Assembly (NCBI GenBank): GCA_042408595.1
Contig: JBHOQX010000076.1
Location: 1 to 49,224, forward strand
DNA from: JBHOQX01 sp042408595
GTDB taxonomy: Bacteria > Chloroflexota > Chloroflexia > Chloroflexales > Roseiflexaceae
Length of the DNA stretch: 49,224 nt
Direction: 5' to 3'
The translations under genes and the position numbers were made by a program. The notes under the pieces are model-generated. The model ran no database searches and was not told where the DNA came from. It was given only the letters and a program-made list of their open reading frames with translations. Shown here piece by piece: positions 33,506 to 41,440 of this stretch. Each line of letters begins with the position of its first letter. The stretch's first letter is position 1.

Positions 33506-33991
33506 ATGCCGCGATGGGATCAGTTCGCGCTCGGCCCGCTCTACGCCTTGGCGATGCGCCTGCGCGGCGCGCTCTGGCGCGCCCGCCGTCCACTGCTCGT
33601 CGGTGTCCGGGCGCTGATCGTCCGCGATGGGGCCGTGCTGCTGGTGCGGCACCGCGCCGGCCGGCGCCCCTGGTCGTTGCCGGGCGGCGGCGTGCGCCGC
33701 TTCGAGCGGCTGGAGGAGACCGCCCGCCGCGAAGCCGAGGAGGAGACCGGTGTGCTGGTGCGGGTCGAGGCGCTGCTCGGCGTCTACGATGCCTTTCACG
33801 ATGGCGTGACGAACTATGTCGCGGTGTTCGTCTGCGCGCCGCTGACCGCGCCGCGCCCGCCGCGGTCGATCGAGATCGCCGAGGCGCGCTATTTCCTGCT
33901 CGACGCCCTGCCGGCCGGGGCGGACTGCGCCACGCGCCGCCGCGTCGCCGAGTATCGCGCCGGCGAGCGCGGCATCTCCCGCCTGTGGTGA
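33506..33991 (+). CDS. Nudix hydrolase
   Basis: 161 residues from ATG 33506 with GAGGGG close upstream. After a basic N-terminal helix comes VGVRALIVRDGAVLLVRHRAG. The complete Nudix box is visible as G-x5-E-x7-REAEEETGV, with all catalytic acidic residues present; it begins at PGGGVRRFE (about residue 60). Nudix enzymes hydrolyse nucleoside diphosphates linked to another group; the substrate cannot be told. It is the first gene after the T-box terminator, so its expression should depend on serine tRNA charging. The longer frame from 33152 is within the leader and is rejected. Confidence 0.88.
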   Translation: MPRWDQFALGPLYALAMRLRGALWRARRPLLVGVRALIVRDGAVLLVRHRAGRRPWSLPGGGVRRFERLEETARREAEEETGVLVRVEALLGVYDAFHDGVTNYVAVFVCAPLTAPRPPRSIEIAEARYFLLDALPAGADCATRRRVAEYRAGERGISRLW

Positions 33992-34105
33992 CCGCTCAAC
34001 CTGCAAAGGTCGGCGTTCCACGCCGGGATGACGCACCACGCCGCCCCGCTGATCCTGAACGTTGCACGCTGAACGCTGAACATTGAACCGTGCCCTGGAG
34101 GAGCC

Positions 34106-34597
34106 ATGGCTGCATACACCCCTATCCTCGCCACGCTCGGCTACGTGATGTCGCCCGATGGCCGGTCGGTGCTGATGATCCACCGCAACGCCCGCCCGGA
34201 CGACCTGCACTATGGCAAATACAACGGCCTGGGCGGCAAGCTCGATTCGACCGAGGACGTGATCTCCGGCATGCGGCGTGAGTTGCGCGAGGAGGCCGGG
34301 ATCGAGGCCGAGGCGCTCGCGCTGCGCGGGACGATCAGTTGGCCCGGATTCGGGCGGAACGAAGAGGACTGGTTCGCCTTTATCTTCCGCATCGACCGCT
34401 GGAGCGGCACGCCGCTGGCGGGCAACCATGAAGGCGCACTGGAGTGGGTGCCGCTCGCCCGGCTGCACGCGCTAAACCTGTGGGACAGCGACCGCATGTG
34501 GATCGATATGATCTTCGATGACGACCCGCGCCCGTTCCATGGCATCGCGCCGTACAAGGACGGCGTGATGGTGAGCTGGAGCTTCGTGCGGGTGTGA
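34106..34597 (+). CDS. MutT-like Nudix hydrolase (8-oxo-dGTP diphosphatase type)
   Basis: 163 residues from ATG 34106 with GGAGGA 4-5 bases upstream. It opens with ILATLGYVMSPDGRSVLMIHRN and GKYNGLGGKLDSTE, then the Nudix box G-x5-E-x7-RELREEAGI. The C-terminal FHGIAPYKDGVMVSWSFVRV is common in the bacterial group annotated as 8-oxo-dGTP diphosphatases or MTH1-like enzymes. A sanitising role for the nucleotide pool is plausible. The gap of about 115 bases to the previous gene contains short direct repeats (ACGCTGA twice, ACATTGA once). It is probably in the T-box operon. Confidence 0.88.
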   Translation: MAAYTPILATLGYVMSPDGRSVLMIHRNARPDDLHYGKYNGLGGKLDSTEDVISGMRRELREEAGIEAEALALRGTISWPGFGRNEEDWFAFIFRIDRWSGTPLAGNHEGALEWVPLARLHALNLWDSDRMWIDMIFDDDPRPFHGIAPYKDGVMVSWSFVRV

Positions 34598-34776
34598 AGC
34601 GGATGAAGCATGAATCATCCTTTTTCGGAATTTGAGGATGGAGGGTGGAGAAACATCGAAGATCGCATTCACACGCTGCGCTTTGCTATCTGCCACGTCC
34701 TACCTTCGCTCCCCCATCCGCAAGCCGCAATCGGCAATCTGCCATCCAACCGTCTGATCTCTCACCAGGAGGCGTT

Positions 34777-36045
34777 ATGCTCGATATCAAACGGATTCGC
34801 GAGCAGCCGGATATCGTGAAGGCCGGCATCCAGCGGCGCGGCGACGACCCGACGCAGGTGGATGCGGTGCTGGCGCTCGACGAGCGGCGGCGCGCGCTGC
34901 TCAAGGAGGTCGAGTCGCTCAAGGCGACCCGCAACGCCGTCTCGAAAGAGATCGGCCGGATGGCAGAGCCCGCCGGGCGCGAGGCGAAGATCGCCGAGAT
35001 GCGGGCCCTCGGCGACCGGATCGCCGCGCTGGACGCGGAGGTCGCCGCGGTCGAGGCCGAGTTCGACCGGCTGATGCTGCTGCTGCCGAACCTGCCCGAC
35101 CCGCGCGTGCCCGACGGCATGAGCGAGGCCGACAACCGCGTGGTGCGGACAGAAGGAACGCCGCGGACGTTCGACTTCACGCCGAAGCCGCATTGGGAGC
35201 TGGGCGAGGCGCTCGACATCATCGATTTCGAGCGGGGCATCAAGATCGCCGGGAGCCGCTTCTTCGTGCTGAAGGGGGCCGGCGCCCGGCTGCAGCGCGC
35301 CCTGATCACTTGGATGCTCGATGTGCACATCCAGCAGCACGGCTACACCGAGGTGCTCCCGCCCTACGTCGTCAAGGAGGCGGCGCTGGTCGGCACGGGC
35401 AACCTGCCCAAGTTCGGCGACAACCTGTTCCGCATCGCCGGGGTCGATCTGACGCTCATCCCGACCGCCGAGGTGCCGGTGACCAACCTGTATCGCGACG
35501 AGATCATCGAGCCGGGCCGCCTGCCGATCTACCATGTCGCCTATACGCCCTGCTGGCGCCACGAGCAGATCAGCGGCGGGCGCGATGTGCGCGGCATCAA
35601 GCGGGTCTATCAGTTCGACAAGGTCGAAATGGTCAAGTTTGTCGCGCCGGAGACCAGCTACGACGAACTGCTGACCCTGATCGACAACGCCGAGGACATC
35701 TGCAAGGGGCTGGGCATCCCCTACCGCCTGGTCGAGCTGTGCGCCGCCGATCTCGGCACGGCGGTGATGAAGTACGATCTGGAGATGTGGGCCCCGGGCG
35801 TCGGCGAGTGGCTGGAGGTCAGCTCGTGCGGCAACTTCGGCGATTACCAGGCCCGCCGGGCGAACATCCGCTACCGGCCGGCGCCCGGCGCGCGCCCCGA
35901 GTTCGTGCATACGCTCAATGGCTCCGGGCTGGCGCTGCCGCGGGTGCTGATCGCGATCATGGAGAACTACCAGCAGGCGGACGGCAGCATCGCCGTGCCG
36001 GAGGTGCTGCGCCCGTACATGGGCGGCATGGATGCGATCCGCTGA
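34777..36045 (+). CDS. serS: Seryl-tRNA synthetase
   Basis: 422 residues, normal length. It charges tRNA-Ser. The N-terminal coiled-coil arm covers about residues 25-105 (ERRRALLKEVESLKATRNAV). Class II catalytic motifs: TAEVPVTNLYRDE before motif 2; motif 2 CWRHEQISGGRDVRGIKRVYQFDKVEM, where the usual AGSAG is replaced by QISGG and HQF by YQF; and motif 3 LNGSGLALPRVLIAIMENYQ with EVSSCGNFGDYQARR before it. Start ATG 34777 has AGGAGG 4 bases upstream; the longer frame from 34645 is rejected. It lies 180 bases after the second Nudix gene with no terminator seen, fitting the upstream serine T-box. Confidence 0.97.
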   Translation: MLDIKRIREQPDIVKAGIQRRGDDPTQVDAVLALDERRRALLKEVESLKATRNAVSKEIGRMAEPAGREAKIAEMRALGDRIAALDAEVAAVEAEFDRLMLLLPNLPDPRVPDGMSEADNRVVRTEGTPRTFDFTPKPHWELGEALDIIDFERGIKIAGSRFFVLKGAGARLQRALITWMLDVHIQQHGYTEVLPPYVVKEAALVGTGNLPKFGDNLFRIAGVDLTLIPTAEVPVTNLYRDEIIEPGRLPIYHVAYTPCWRHEQISGGRDVRGIKRVYQFDKVEMVKFVAPETSYDELLTLIDNAEDICKGLGIPYRLVELCAADLGTAVMKYDLEMWAPGVGEWLEVSSCGNFGDYQARRANIRYRPAPGARPEFVHTLNGSGLALPRVLIAIMENYQQADGSIAVPEVLRPYMGGMDAIR

Positions 36046-36095
36046 TACGCCACGCTGGGGCGCGCCCCGGCTGGCCCGCTGCGCAGGAGGACGAC

Positions 36096-36635
36096 ATGGA
36101 TGATCCCGAGCTCGAACGGCCGACCCGCCCGCCCCGCCCGCCCCGGATGTCGCCGACGGCCACGACGAGCCTGGACGAACGCGCTCAAGAGCGCCGCCGC
36201 CGCGCCCGCAGCCAGTTGCCGGATGACCGCTACCTGCGCTGGGGGTTGATCGCCGCCGGCGCGATCCTCGGGGTGCTGCTGATCTGGCTGCTTGTTGGCC
36301 TGGTGCGCGGCCCCGGTGAGCGTGCCGACACCGCGGCGACCGGCGCGGCGCAGGCAACGCGTGCGCCGCGCCCGACGGCCACGGCCACCCCCGCGCCCAC
36401 GCCCACCCCCGCGCCCACCAAAGGCCGGATCGTCAACCTTGCCGGCGGCCCCGGCCTGCTCCACCAGACGCCCGGCTTCGACACGCCGACGCTCGAAATT
36501 GTTCTGAAAGAGGGCGATGAGGTCGAATTGCTTGGCCGAACCAAAAAAGACCCGGCCGGCAACGACTGGGTGCTGGTCGCCGCCGGCGATTACGTCGGCT
36601 GGAGTCCGGCCAACAACGTCGCCGTCGGGCCGTGA
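36096..36635 (+). CDS. Membrane-anchored protein with extracytoplasmic SH3-like domain (paralogue 1)
   Basis: 179 residues from ATG 36096, AGGAGG 5 bases upstream. A charged, Pro/Arg-rich cytoplasmic N terminus (1-48) precedes one transmembrane helix (about 49-71, LIAAGAILGVLLIWLLVGLV), a Pro/Thr/Ala linker (TATATPAPTPTPAP) and a small C-terminal beta domain (about 108-179). This domain (GRIVNLAGGPGLLHQTPGFD...GDEVELLGR...WVLVAAGDYVGWSPANNV) looks like a bacterial SH3 domain. It follows serS by 50 bases and may be co-transcribed with it. The next gene has a closely related C-terminal domain. Role unknown; cell-envelope sensing is a guess. Confidence 0.78.
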   Translation: MDDPELERPTRPPRPPRMSPTATTSLDERAQERRRRARSQLPDDRYLRWGLIAAGAILGVLLIWLLVGLVRGPGERADTAATGAAQATRAPRPTATATPAPTPTPAPTKGRIVNLAGGPGLLHQTPGFDTPTLEIVLKEGDEVELLGRTKKDPAGNDWVLVAAGDYVGWSPANNVAVGP

Positions 36636-36693
36636 CGGGGCGGAGGGCGGAGGGCGGAGTTCCATACGCTGAACTCTGATCTCCGGGCGTCTC

Positions 36694-37536
36694 ATGGACG
36701 ATACTGAGGACAAGCTACGCCGCGGATGCCGGCTGCTGGCTCGCGCCAGGCAGGACGCCGACCTGCTCGGGCCGGCGCTGCTGGCGATCCACGGCGCCTA
36801 CGAGACGCAGCTCCGCGCGCGGCTGAGCGCCCGCCTCGACCTGACGCCCGACGAACGGCTGTCGGTGGACGAGCGGCAGGTGAGCGGCGCGCCGCTGCTG
36901 GCGCTCGCGCAGCGCTACGGCGGCCTGAGCCGCGCGGAGCTCGAGTGGCTGCGCTGGGCCAACGAGCAGCGGCGTGGCCTCGTGCGTGGCGAGCCGTTCG
37001 CCGGCGACGAGGCCACGCTGCTCGGCTACGCCCGCTTTGTCGAGGCGGAATGCGGGCTGCCCGGCCTGCTGGACGGCGTCCTGGACGACGAGCAGGCGTC
37101 TGCTTCGGCGGCAGCGCGGCGGGCGCCCCCGGCCTGGGCCGCCTGGCTGCGCCGCGCGGCACCGCCGCTCCTCGCGCTCGCCGCGCTGATCGGGCTCGGC
37201 TGGTATGCCTACCGGACGATCGACCCGCCGCGGCTGCTCGGCGCCGTCGGGCTGCTGCCCCAGCCAACGGTGACGCCCGGCCCGACGGCCACGCCGCTGC
37301 CGCCGACCCCGCCGCCGCGCCGCGCCCGGATCGTGCGGCTGGCAGGCGGACCCGGCTGGCTCCATGCCGAGCCGAACTTCAACAGCCCGACTCTGCCGCC
37401 CCGCCTGCGCGAAGGCGATGAGGTCATCCTGCTCGGCCGGCAGCAGCCGGACATCGATGGCAACCTCTGGGTGTATGTCTCGGTGGGCGGCTACGATGGC
37501 TGGAGCCCGGCCAACAACCTCGAGCCGATTCCCTAA
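36694..37536 (+). CDS. Membrane-anchored protein with extracytoplasmic SH3-like domain (paralogue 2)
   Basis: 280 residues from ATG 36694. The N-terminal cytoplasmic region (1-145) is largely helical and charged (RLLARARQDADLLG, LSVDERQVSGAPLL) and unlike the preceding gene. One transmembrane helix is at about 156-176 (PPLLALAALIGLGWYAY), followed by a Pro/Thr linker. The last 70 residues (ARIVRLAGGPGWLHAEPNFN...GDEVILLGR...WVYVSVGGYDGWSPANNL) are clearly paralogous to the end of the preceding protein. No good ribosome-binding site. The 58-base gap holds three copies of a GGGCGGA heptamer. The two probably arose by duplication of the SH3-like module. Confidence 0.78.
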   Translation: MDDTEDKLRRGCRLLARARQDADLLGPALLAIHGAYETQLRARLSARLDLTPDERLSVDERQVSGAPLLALAQRYGGLSRAELEWLRWANEQRRGLVRGEPFAGDEATLLGYARFVEAECGLPGLLDGVLDDEQASASAAARRAPPAWAAWLRRAAPPLLALAALIGLGWYAYRTIDPPRLLGAVGLLPQPTVTPGPTATPLPPTPPPRRARIVRLAGGPGWLHAEPNFNSPTLPPRLREGDEVILLGRQQPDIDGNLWVYVSVGGYDGWSPANNLEPIP

Positions 37537-37754
37537 AGAAGCTGTCATCTCGCGCGGCTGGCAGTTCACCCGAAGTTAACCCCACTGTGGTACCATCGCG
37601 CCTAGTCGCGTTGCATCGCCGCCCAGCCGCTCCGCGGCCTTTCCACACCACCCGCGCCAGATAGCGCCCGCTGGCCCAACATGGTCGAACATCTTCGGAA
37701 GGCCTCGCCGGCGCGAGTGCTTCTCGTGGGCCTCGCCGCCCAAGGAGTCATTCG

Positions 37755-38951
37755 ATGCTCGAAGAGTCGCGCGTGGCCGCACGGGCTCTCGGCGGGCGCG
37801 ATCCTCTGATCGGCGTATCCGTTCTGCGCAGCGAGCGGGTGGATGCGCTGCCGCTGCTGATCGCCCACCTGGATCGCATGGGCCTGCCGGAGCTGGCCGG
37901 GCGCCACCTGGCCGCGCCGCCCGGCCGCGATACCGGTTGGGGGCTCACCCTCTGGCTGGCGGCGCTGCTGGCTGCCGCCCCGCGCCCGCCGGCCGATCTC
38001 GCTGGCTGGCTGGCGGCCCGCGCCGAGACGCTGCGGCGCCTGCCCGCCGGGCCGTATCCCCGGGGGCTGGACGGTATGGCCCTCCCCGATGCTGCCCGCC
38101 TGTTTCACGACGATGCCCGCTGGGCGGCGTTCGCCGCCGCATTGGACATGCGCCTGCACGACCGATTCGGGCTCGATCCGGCGGCCGCAGAGGTCGCGGC
38201 GGACGCATTGCGCCAGGCACAGGCCGCGCGCGCCCAACTGCACGCGCGCATCACCCGCGCGCGGGAGGCGATCATGGCGCTCAACCGCCGCCGGCGCGGC
38301 AAATTCACCGCCGTGGCCGACCTGCGGCGCGCGGTGGACGCGCTGCTCGCCGAGCACGATGGTGCCCGGTTCCTGAATGTCGAGTACCGCGAGGTTGTCT
38401 GGCAGCGCATGGTGCGGCGTTACCGCGGCCGTCCCGCGGTCACCCGGATCGAGCGTTCCATCCGGGTCGAGGCCGAGATCGATGCTGCCGCGCTGGATGA
38501 GGCTTCGTGGCGGCTCGGGTGGTGGGTGTATGCCGCCACTGCCCCGACAGGCGCGCTATCCGTCACGCGAGCGCTGCTCGCCTATCGCTCGGCCTGCCTC
38601 GCCGCGTGTGGCGCCGACCTGCTGGCCGGCGTGTTCGAGCCAGAATCCGGGGCGAGCGGGAGCGTGGCGGCCGGAGTCGTCCGGCTGTTGGGCATCGGCG
38701 CGCGCGCCCTGGCGCTGCTGGAGCACCTGGCGCGGGCGGGCGGCGGGCCGGCGGATGCGCCGGCGTGGCCGGCGGCGTGCGGCGAGCGGCTGCTCGGCGC
38801 CTTTGACGGCATCACCCTGACGCTCGTTCAGGGGCCGTACCGCATCGAGGCCCACCTGACGCCGCTGTCGCCGGAGCAGGAGCGGCTGCTCGCGCTGCTC
38901 GGCCTGCCGCCCGATGTCTACACGCGCCTGGCGGACGCGCCGGCCTGGTGA
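37755..38951 (+). CDS. IS1634-type transposase derivative lacking the catalytic core
   Basis: 398 residues in one open frame, ATG 37755 with AAGGAG 8 bases upstream. Residues about 18-142 match the N-terminal (DUF4277-like) part of IS1634-family transposases: VDALPLLIAHLDRMGLPELAGRHL, ETLRRL, FHDDARWAAFAAALDMRLHDRFGLDP. Residues about 145-398 match the region after the second catalytic Asp: RITRAREAIMALNRRRRGKF, LGWWVYAATAP, LSVTRALLAYR, GITLTLV, LTPLSPEQERLLALLGLP. The roughly 150 residues between, which hold the two catalytic Asp residues, are deleted; the catalytic-Glu region is changed (YRSACLAACGADL for the usual YR..w.iErgF). It cannot be an active transposase but has no stop or frameshift, suggesting domestication. 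Confidence 0.78.
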   Translation: MLEESRVAARALGGRDPLIGVSVLRSERVDALPLLIAHLDRMGLPELAGRHLAAPPGRDTGWGLTLWLAALLAAAPRPPADLAGWLAARAETLRRLPAGPYPRGLDGMALPDAARLFHDDARWAAFAAALDMRLHDRFGLDPAAAEVAADALRQAQAARAQLHARITRAREAIMALNRRRRGKFTAVADLRRAVDALLAEHDGARFLNVEYREVVWQRMVRRYRGRPAVTRIERSIRVEAEIDAAALDEASWRLGWWVYAATAPTGALSVTRALLAYRSACLAACGADLLAGVFEPESGASGSVAAGVVRLLGIGARALALLEHLARAGGGPADAPAWPAACGERLLGAFDGITLTLVQGPYRIEAHLTPLSPEQERLLALLGLPPDVYTRLADAPAW

Positions 38952-38957
38952 GCCCGG

Positions 38958-39782
38958 CTACGTCGGGGGCCGCTCGACCGCGCGGGCGATTCGCTCGAAC
39001 TCGCGCAGCGGGAACGGCGCGCCGGCGTACACAATCGCGCGGGTGAAGCCGAGCCGGGCGTACTCCGCCAGCGCACCGGGCGGGTCGGCGGCGAAGTCGC
39101 GCCACATCGGATGCACGCTCAGATCGAAGCCGGCGCGCCCGCGCCCCGCCGCGGCCAGGCCGGCATCCAGCCCGGCGAGCAACTCCGGGAAGTTGGCCCG
39201 CCCGCGCCACTGCAGGTTCAGCCCATCGGCGTAGCGGCCCGCCAAGCGGGCGATGCCCGGCCCCAGCGCGCCAACGATCAGGCGCGGGCGCGGCTGCGGC
39301 GCGGGGGCGCAGATCGCGCCCTGCAGCCGGTAGAACTCCCCCGCGAACGTTACCGGCTCGCCCGACCACAGCGCCGGGATGATCTGGAGCGCCTCTTTCA
39401 GCCGGACGAAGCGCTCGTGGCTGTCGCCCTGATCGATGCCGAACGGCTCCTGCTCGAACGCCAGCCCGCCCGCGCCCAGACCAACCTCCAACCGCCCGCC
39501 GGACAGCTCCTGCAGCGTCGCTGCCACCTTGGCAAGGCGGCCAGGGTGGCGGTTGGTGTTGTTCGCCACCAGCGGCCCGAGGCGGATGCGGCGCGTCGCC
39601 TCGGCCAGGCCGGCGAGCGTCGTCCAGCATTCGAGCACCGGCTCGCGCGGGTCGTTCCACGAGACATAATGGTCCCAGAGCCAGACTGAATCGAAGCCCA
39701 GGTCGTCCAGCAGGCGGGCGGCCTCACGAATATCGGCGTAGCGGGTGCCGAACGTCCCCAGGCAGAAACCGACCGGAATCAT
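38958..39782 (-). CDS. LLM-class flavin/F420-dependent oxidoreductase
   Basis: 274 residues with the luciferase-like monooxygenase fold: VGFCLGTFGTRYADIREAARLLDDLGFDSVWLWDHY, TRRIRLGPLVANNTNRHPGRLAKVAATL, LSGGRLEVGLGAG, and IVGALGPGIARLAGRYADGLN. The last stretch is typical of F420- or FMN-using members. Substrate unknown. It is the last gene of the minus-strand group that begins with rmlD, though about 195 bases separate it from the previous gene. Start ATG 39782 lacks a good ribosome-binding site. It ends 7 bases from the stop of the convergent transposase-like gene. Confidence 0.9.
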   Translation of the reverse strand: MIPVGFCLGTFGTRYADIREAARLLDDLGFDSVWLWDHYVSWNDPREPVLECWTTLAGLAEATRRIRLGPLVANNTNRHPGRLAKVAATLQELSGGRLEVGLGAGGLAFEQEPFGIDQGDSHERFVRLKEALQIIPALWSGEPVTFAGEFYRLQGAICAPAPQPRPRLIVGALGPGIARLAGRYADGLNLQWRGRANFPELLAGLDAGLAAAGRGRAGFDLSVHPMWRDFAADPPGALAEYARLGFTRAIVYAGAPFPLREFERIARAVERPPT

Positions 39783-39976
39783 GGCAGTGACCTAACGTGA
39801 TTGCACATGGCAGATCGCGGATCGGAGATGGTAGGGTACAGAGTGCTGCGTCCCTCCCGGATGCGGCCAGGCCAGTTGCCTGGACGGCGCTGCCCTCGCC
39901 CCCAGCCCCTCACCCCCAGCTTACAGCCCCCGGTGTGATGGTAGATCGTCTGACCGTCTGCCCGTGTGGCTTTTGG

Positions 39977-40462
39977 TTATGCATCGGCCAAGACCTGGCC
40001 ATACAATGCGAGATACTTCTCAAAATAACCAGCCAGCGCATCCAGCTTCACCAGGGCCGGCGCGATATCCTCGGGGGCGGTGACGAAGGCGTCGAGCTGG
40101 AAACGGAGCGTCCGCCCCAGTTGCACCGTCTCGTGGACGACCGGCGGCAGGCCGGTTGGGCGGAGCTGCACCTGCTCGCCGCTGCGCGCCAGGTCCTTCA
40201 CTGCCCAGGCGATGAACTCCAGCGCCCGCCAGCCCCGCTCATCGCGCGTCAGGTCGAACTCGACCTGGAGCACCGCCATGTCCGGCGGTAGCGCGGCGAG
40301 CCGAACGGCGGCATGCGGCAGCTCGGCCAGGTCCACATCCGCCAGGTCGCCCGGCGCGATGCCGTGGAGGCTGGTCAGGCGCGTCTCGGCCTCGACGACA
40401 CCGGGGATGCGCACCAGCACGTCGTGGAAGCGGCGGACTTCAGCGGGATAGGCGTCGGACAC
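39977..40462 (-). CDS. Uncharacterised protein
   Basis: 161 residues from GTG 40462, with AAAGGAG 6-7 bases upstream. No signal peptide or transmembrane helix. It looks like a soluble alpha/beta protein: YPAEVRRFHDVLVRIPGVVEAETRLTSL, AVLQVEFDLTRDERGWRALEFIAWAVKDL, LRFQLDAFVTAPEDI and a C-terminal helix ALAGYFEKYLALYGQV. I do not recognise the family. The clean ribosome-binding site and normal composition support a real gene. It lies 87 bases downstream of a GT2 gene on the same strand. Confidence 0.75.
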   Translation of the reverse strand: MSDAYPAEVRRFHDVLVRIPGVVEAETRLTSLHGIAPGDLADVDLAELPHAAVRLAALPPDMAVLQVEFDLTRDERGWRALEFIAWAVKDLARSGEQVQLRPTGLPPVVHETVQLGRTLRFQLDAFVTAPEDIAPALVKLDALAGYFEKYLALYGQVLADA

Positions 40463-40549
40463 GGAAGCTCCTTTGGGGAGTGCAGGTGAATATGGTCACC
40501 GTACCGTGCACAGCACCGACTCGATTCTCGCCGAACTGTGAACTCCTCA

Positions 40550-41359
40550 TCATCTTATCATCTTGTCCCTCAGCGCGGGGGGCGCGTCGAGGCCGGCGTA
40601 TGCGCCGCGCAGCGCATTCCAGCGCACCCGCAGGACATCGCGCAGATTGCGGATCGAGTCGCGCAGCGGGTCCACCTTGGTCTCGGTGCCGTAGCGCCAG
40701 AGCACCGGCACTTCGCGGACGCGGTACCCGCGGCGGCGCGCCAGATAGAGGATCTCGACATCGAACGCCGTCACCGCTGCGCCGCGCACCGGCCGGGCGT
40801 CGTCGCCGTACAGCCGCGCCTGGCCGAAGAGGTCCTGCGCTGCCGCGCGGGTGAACGCCTTGAAGCCGCATTGGGTGTCCTGGATGCCGCCCACAGCGAC
40901 GACCCGGACGATCAGGTTGAAGACGCGCCCCATCAGGTGGCGGTAGGCCGGCTCGCCCTGGCGCCGCGCGCCGATCCCCTCGCGCGAGCCGATCGCGACG
41001 TCGTAGCCACCGGACAGCGCCCGCTCCAGCTTCGGCCACTCCTCGATCGGCACCGCCAGGTCGGCGTCGGAGAAGAGCACCAGCTCGCCCGCGGCGGCCA
41101 GCATGCCCTGGCGTACAGCATAGCCCTTGCCGCGGTGATCGAGCCGCAGCAGCCGGACATCACCGCGGCGGGCCGCCAGTCGCTCGACCAGCGCCGCGGT
41201 GCCGTCCGTGCTGCCGTCGTCGGCGACGATCACCTCGGCGTGCCAGGGGTGCGTGTCGAGGTAGGCAAGGATCTGGTCGAGCGTGGCGGGGAGGCGGCGC
41301 TCCTCGTTGTAGGCGGGCACGACGATGGACAGATAGATGGGCGGGACGGCCACGATCAT
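40550..41359 (-). CDS. Family 2 glycosyltransferase, polyprenyl-phosphate glycosyltransferase type
   Basis: 269 residues. GT-A motifs: YLSIVVPAYNEERRLPATLDQIL, EVIVADDGSTDGT, DHRGKGYAVRQGMLAAAGELVLFSDADLAVPIEE and GIQDTQCGFKAFTRAAAQDLF, then a VEILYLARRRGYRVREVPVLW segment. The combination matches ALG5/DPM-like enzymes that make dolichyl- or polyprenyl-phosphate sugars. It has no C-terminal membrane domain. A product such as polyprenyl-phosphate-hexose could feed the GT39-type enzyme at 17847-19427. ATG 41359 is very close to AAGGAG (2 bases); GTG 41353 in the same frame has ideal spacing and may be the true start. Confidence 0.88.
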   Translation of the reverse strand: MIVAVPPIYLSIVVPAYNEERRLPATLDQILAYLDTHPWHAEVIVADDGSTDGTAALVERLAARRGDVRLLRLDHRGKGYAVRQGMLAAAGELVLFSDADLAVPIEEWPKLERALSGGYDVAIGSREGIGARRQGEPAYRHLMGRVFNLIVRVVAVGGIQDTQCGFKAFTRAAAQDLFGQARLYGDDARPVRGAAVTAFDVEILYLARRRGYRVREVPVLWRYGTETKVDPLRDSIRNLRDVLRVRWNALRGAYAGLDAPPALRDKMIR

Positions 41360-41384
41360 CGCTCCTTCTGGGCGGGCGAGCGGA

Positions 41385-41440
41385 GGAGTGGGGGCCGGAG
41401 GCCCCGACAAACTTCCTTTTTCAAACGATCTCTGAGAGCA
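41385..41440 (+). repeat. MITE-like repeat fragment at the 3' end of a GT2 gene
   Basis: Contains GTGGGGGCCGGAGGCCCC and then TTTTTCAAACGATCTCTGAGA, resembling the GGGGGCCGCAGGCCCCC core and the TTTCAGACAGCATCTGAGA end of the copy at 48882-49019. It overlaps the last codons of the GT2 gene that ends at 41421, so that gene's final residues come from the repeat. Confidence 0.4.

Noticed and set aside
36057..36068. GGGGCGCGCCCC palindrome after serS as a terminator
   Set aside because: Only 12 bp, no T-run, and the next gene has its ribosome-binding site 20 bases later; read-through seems likelier.
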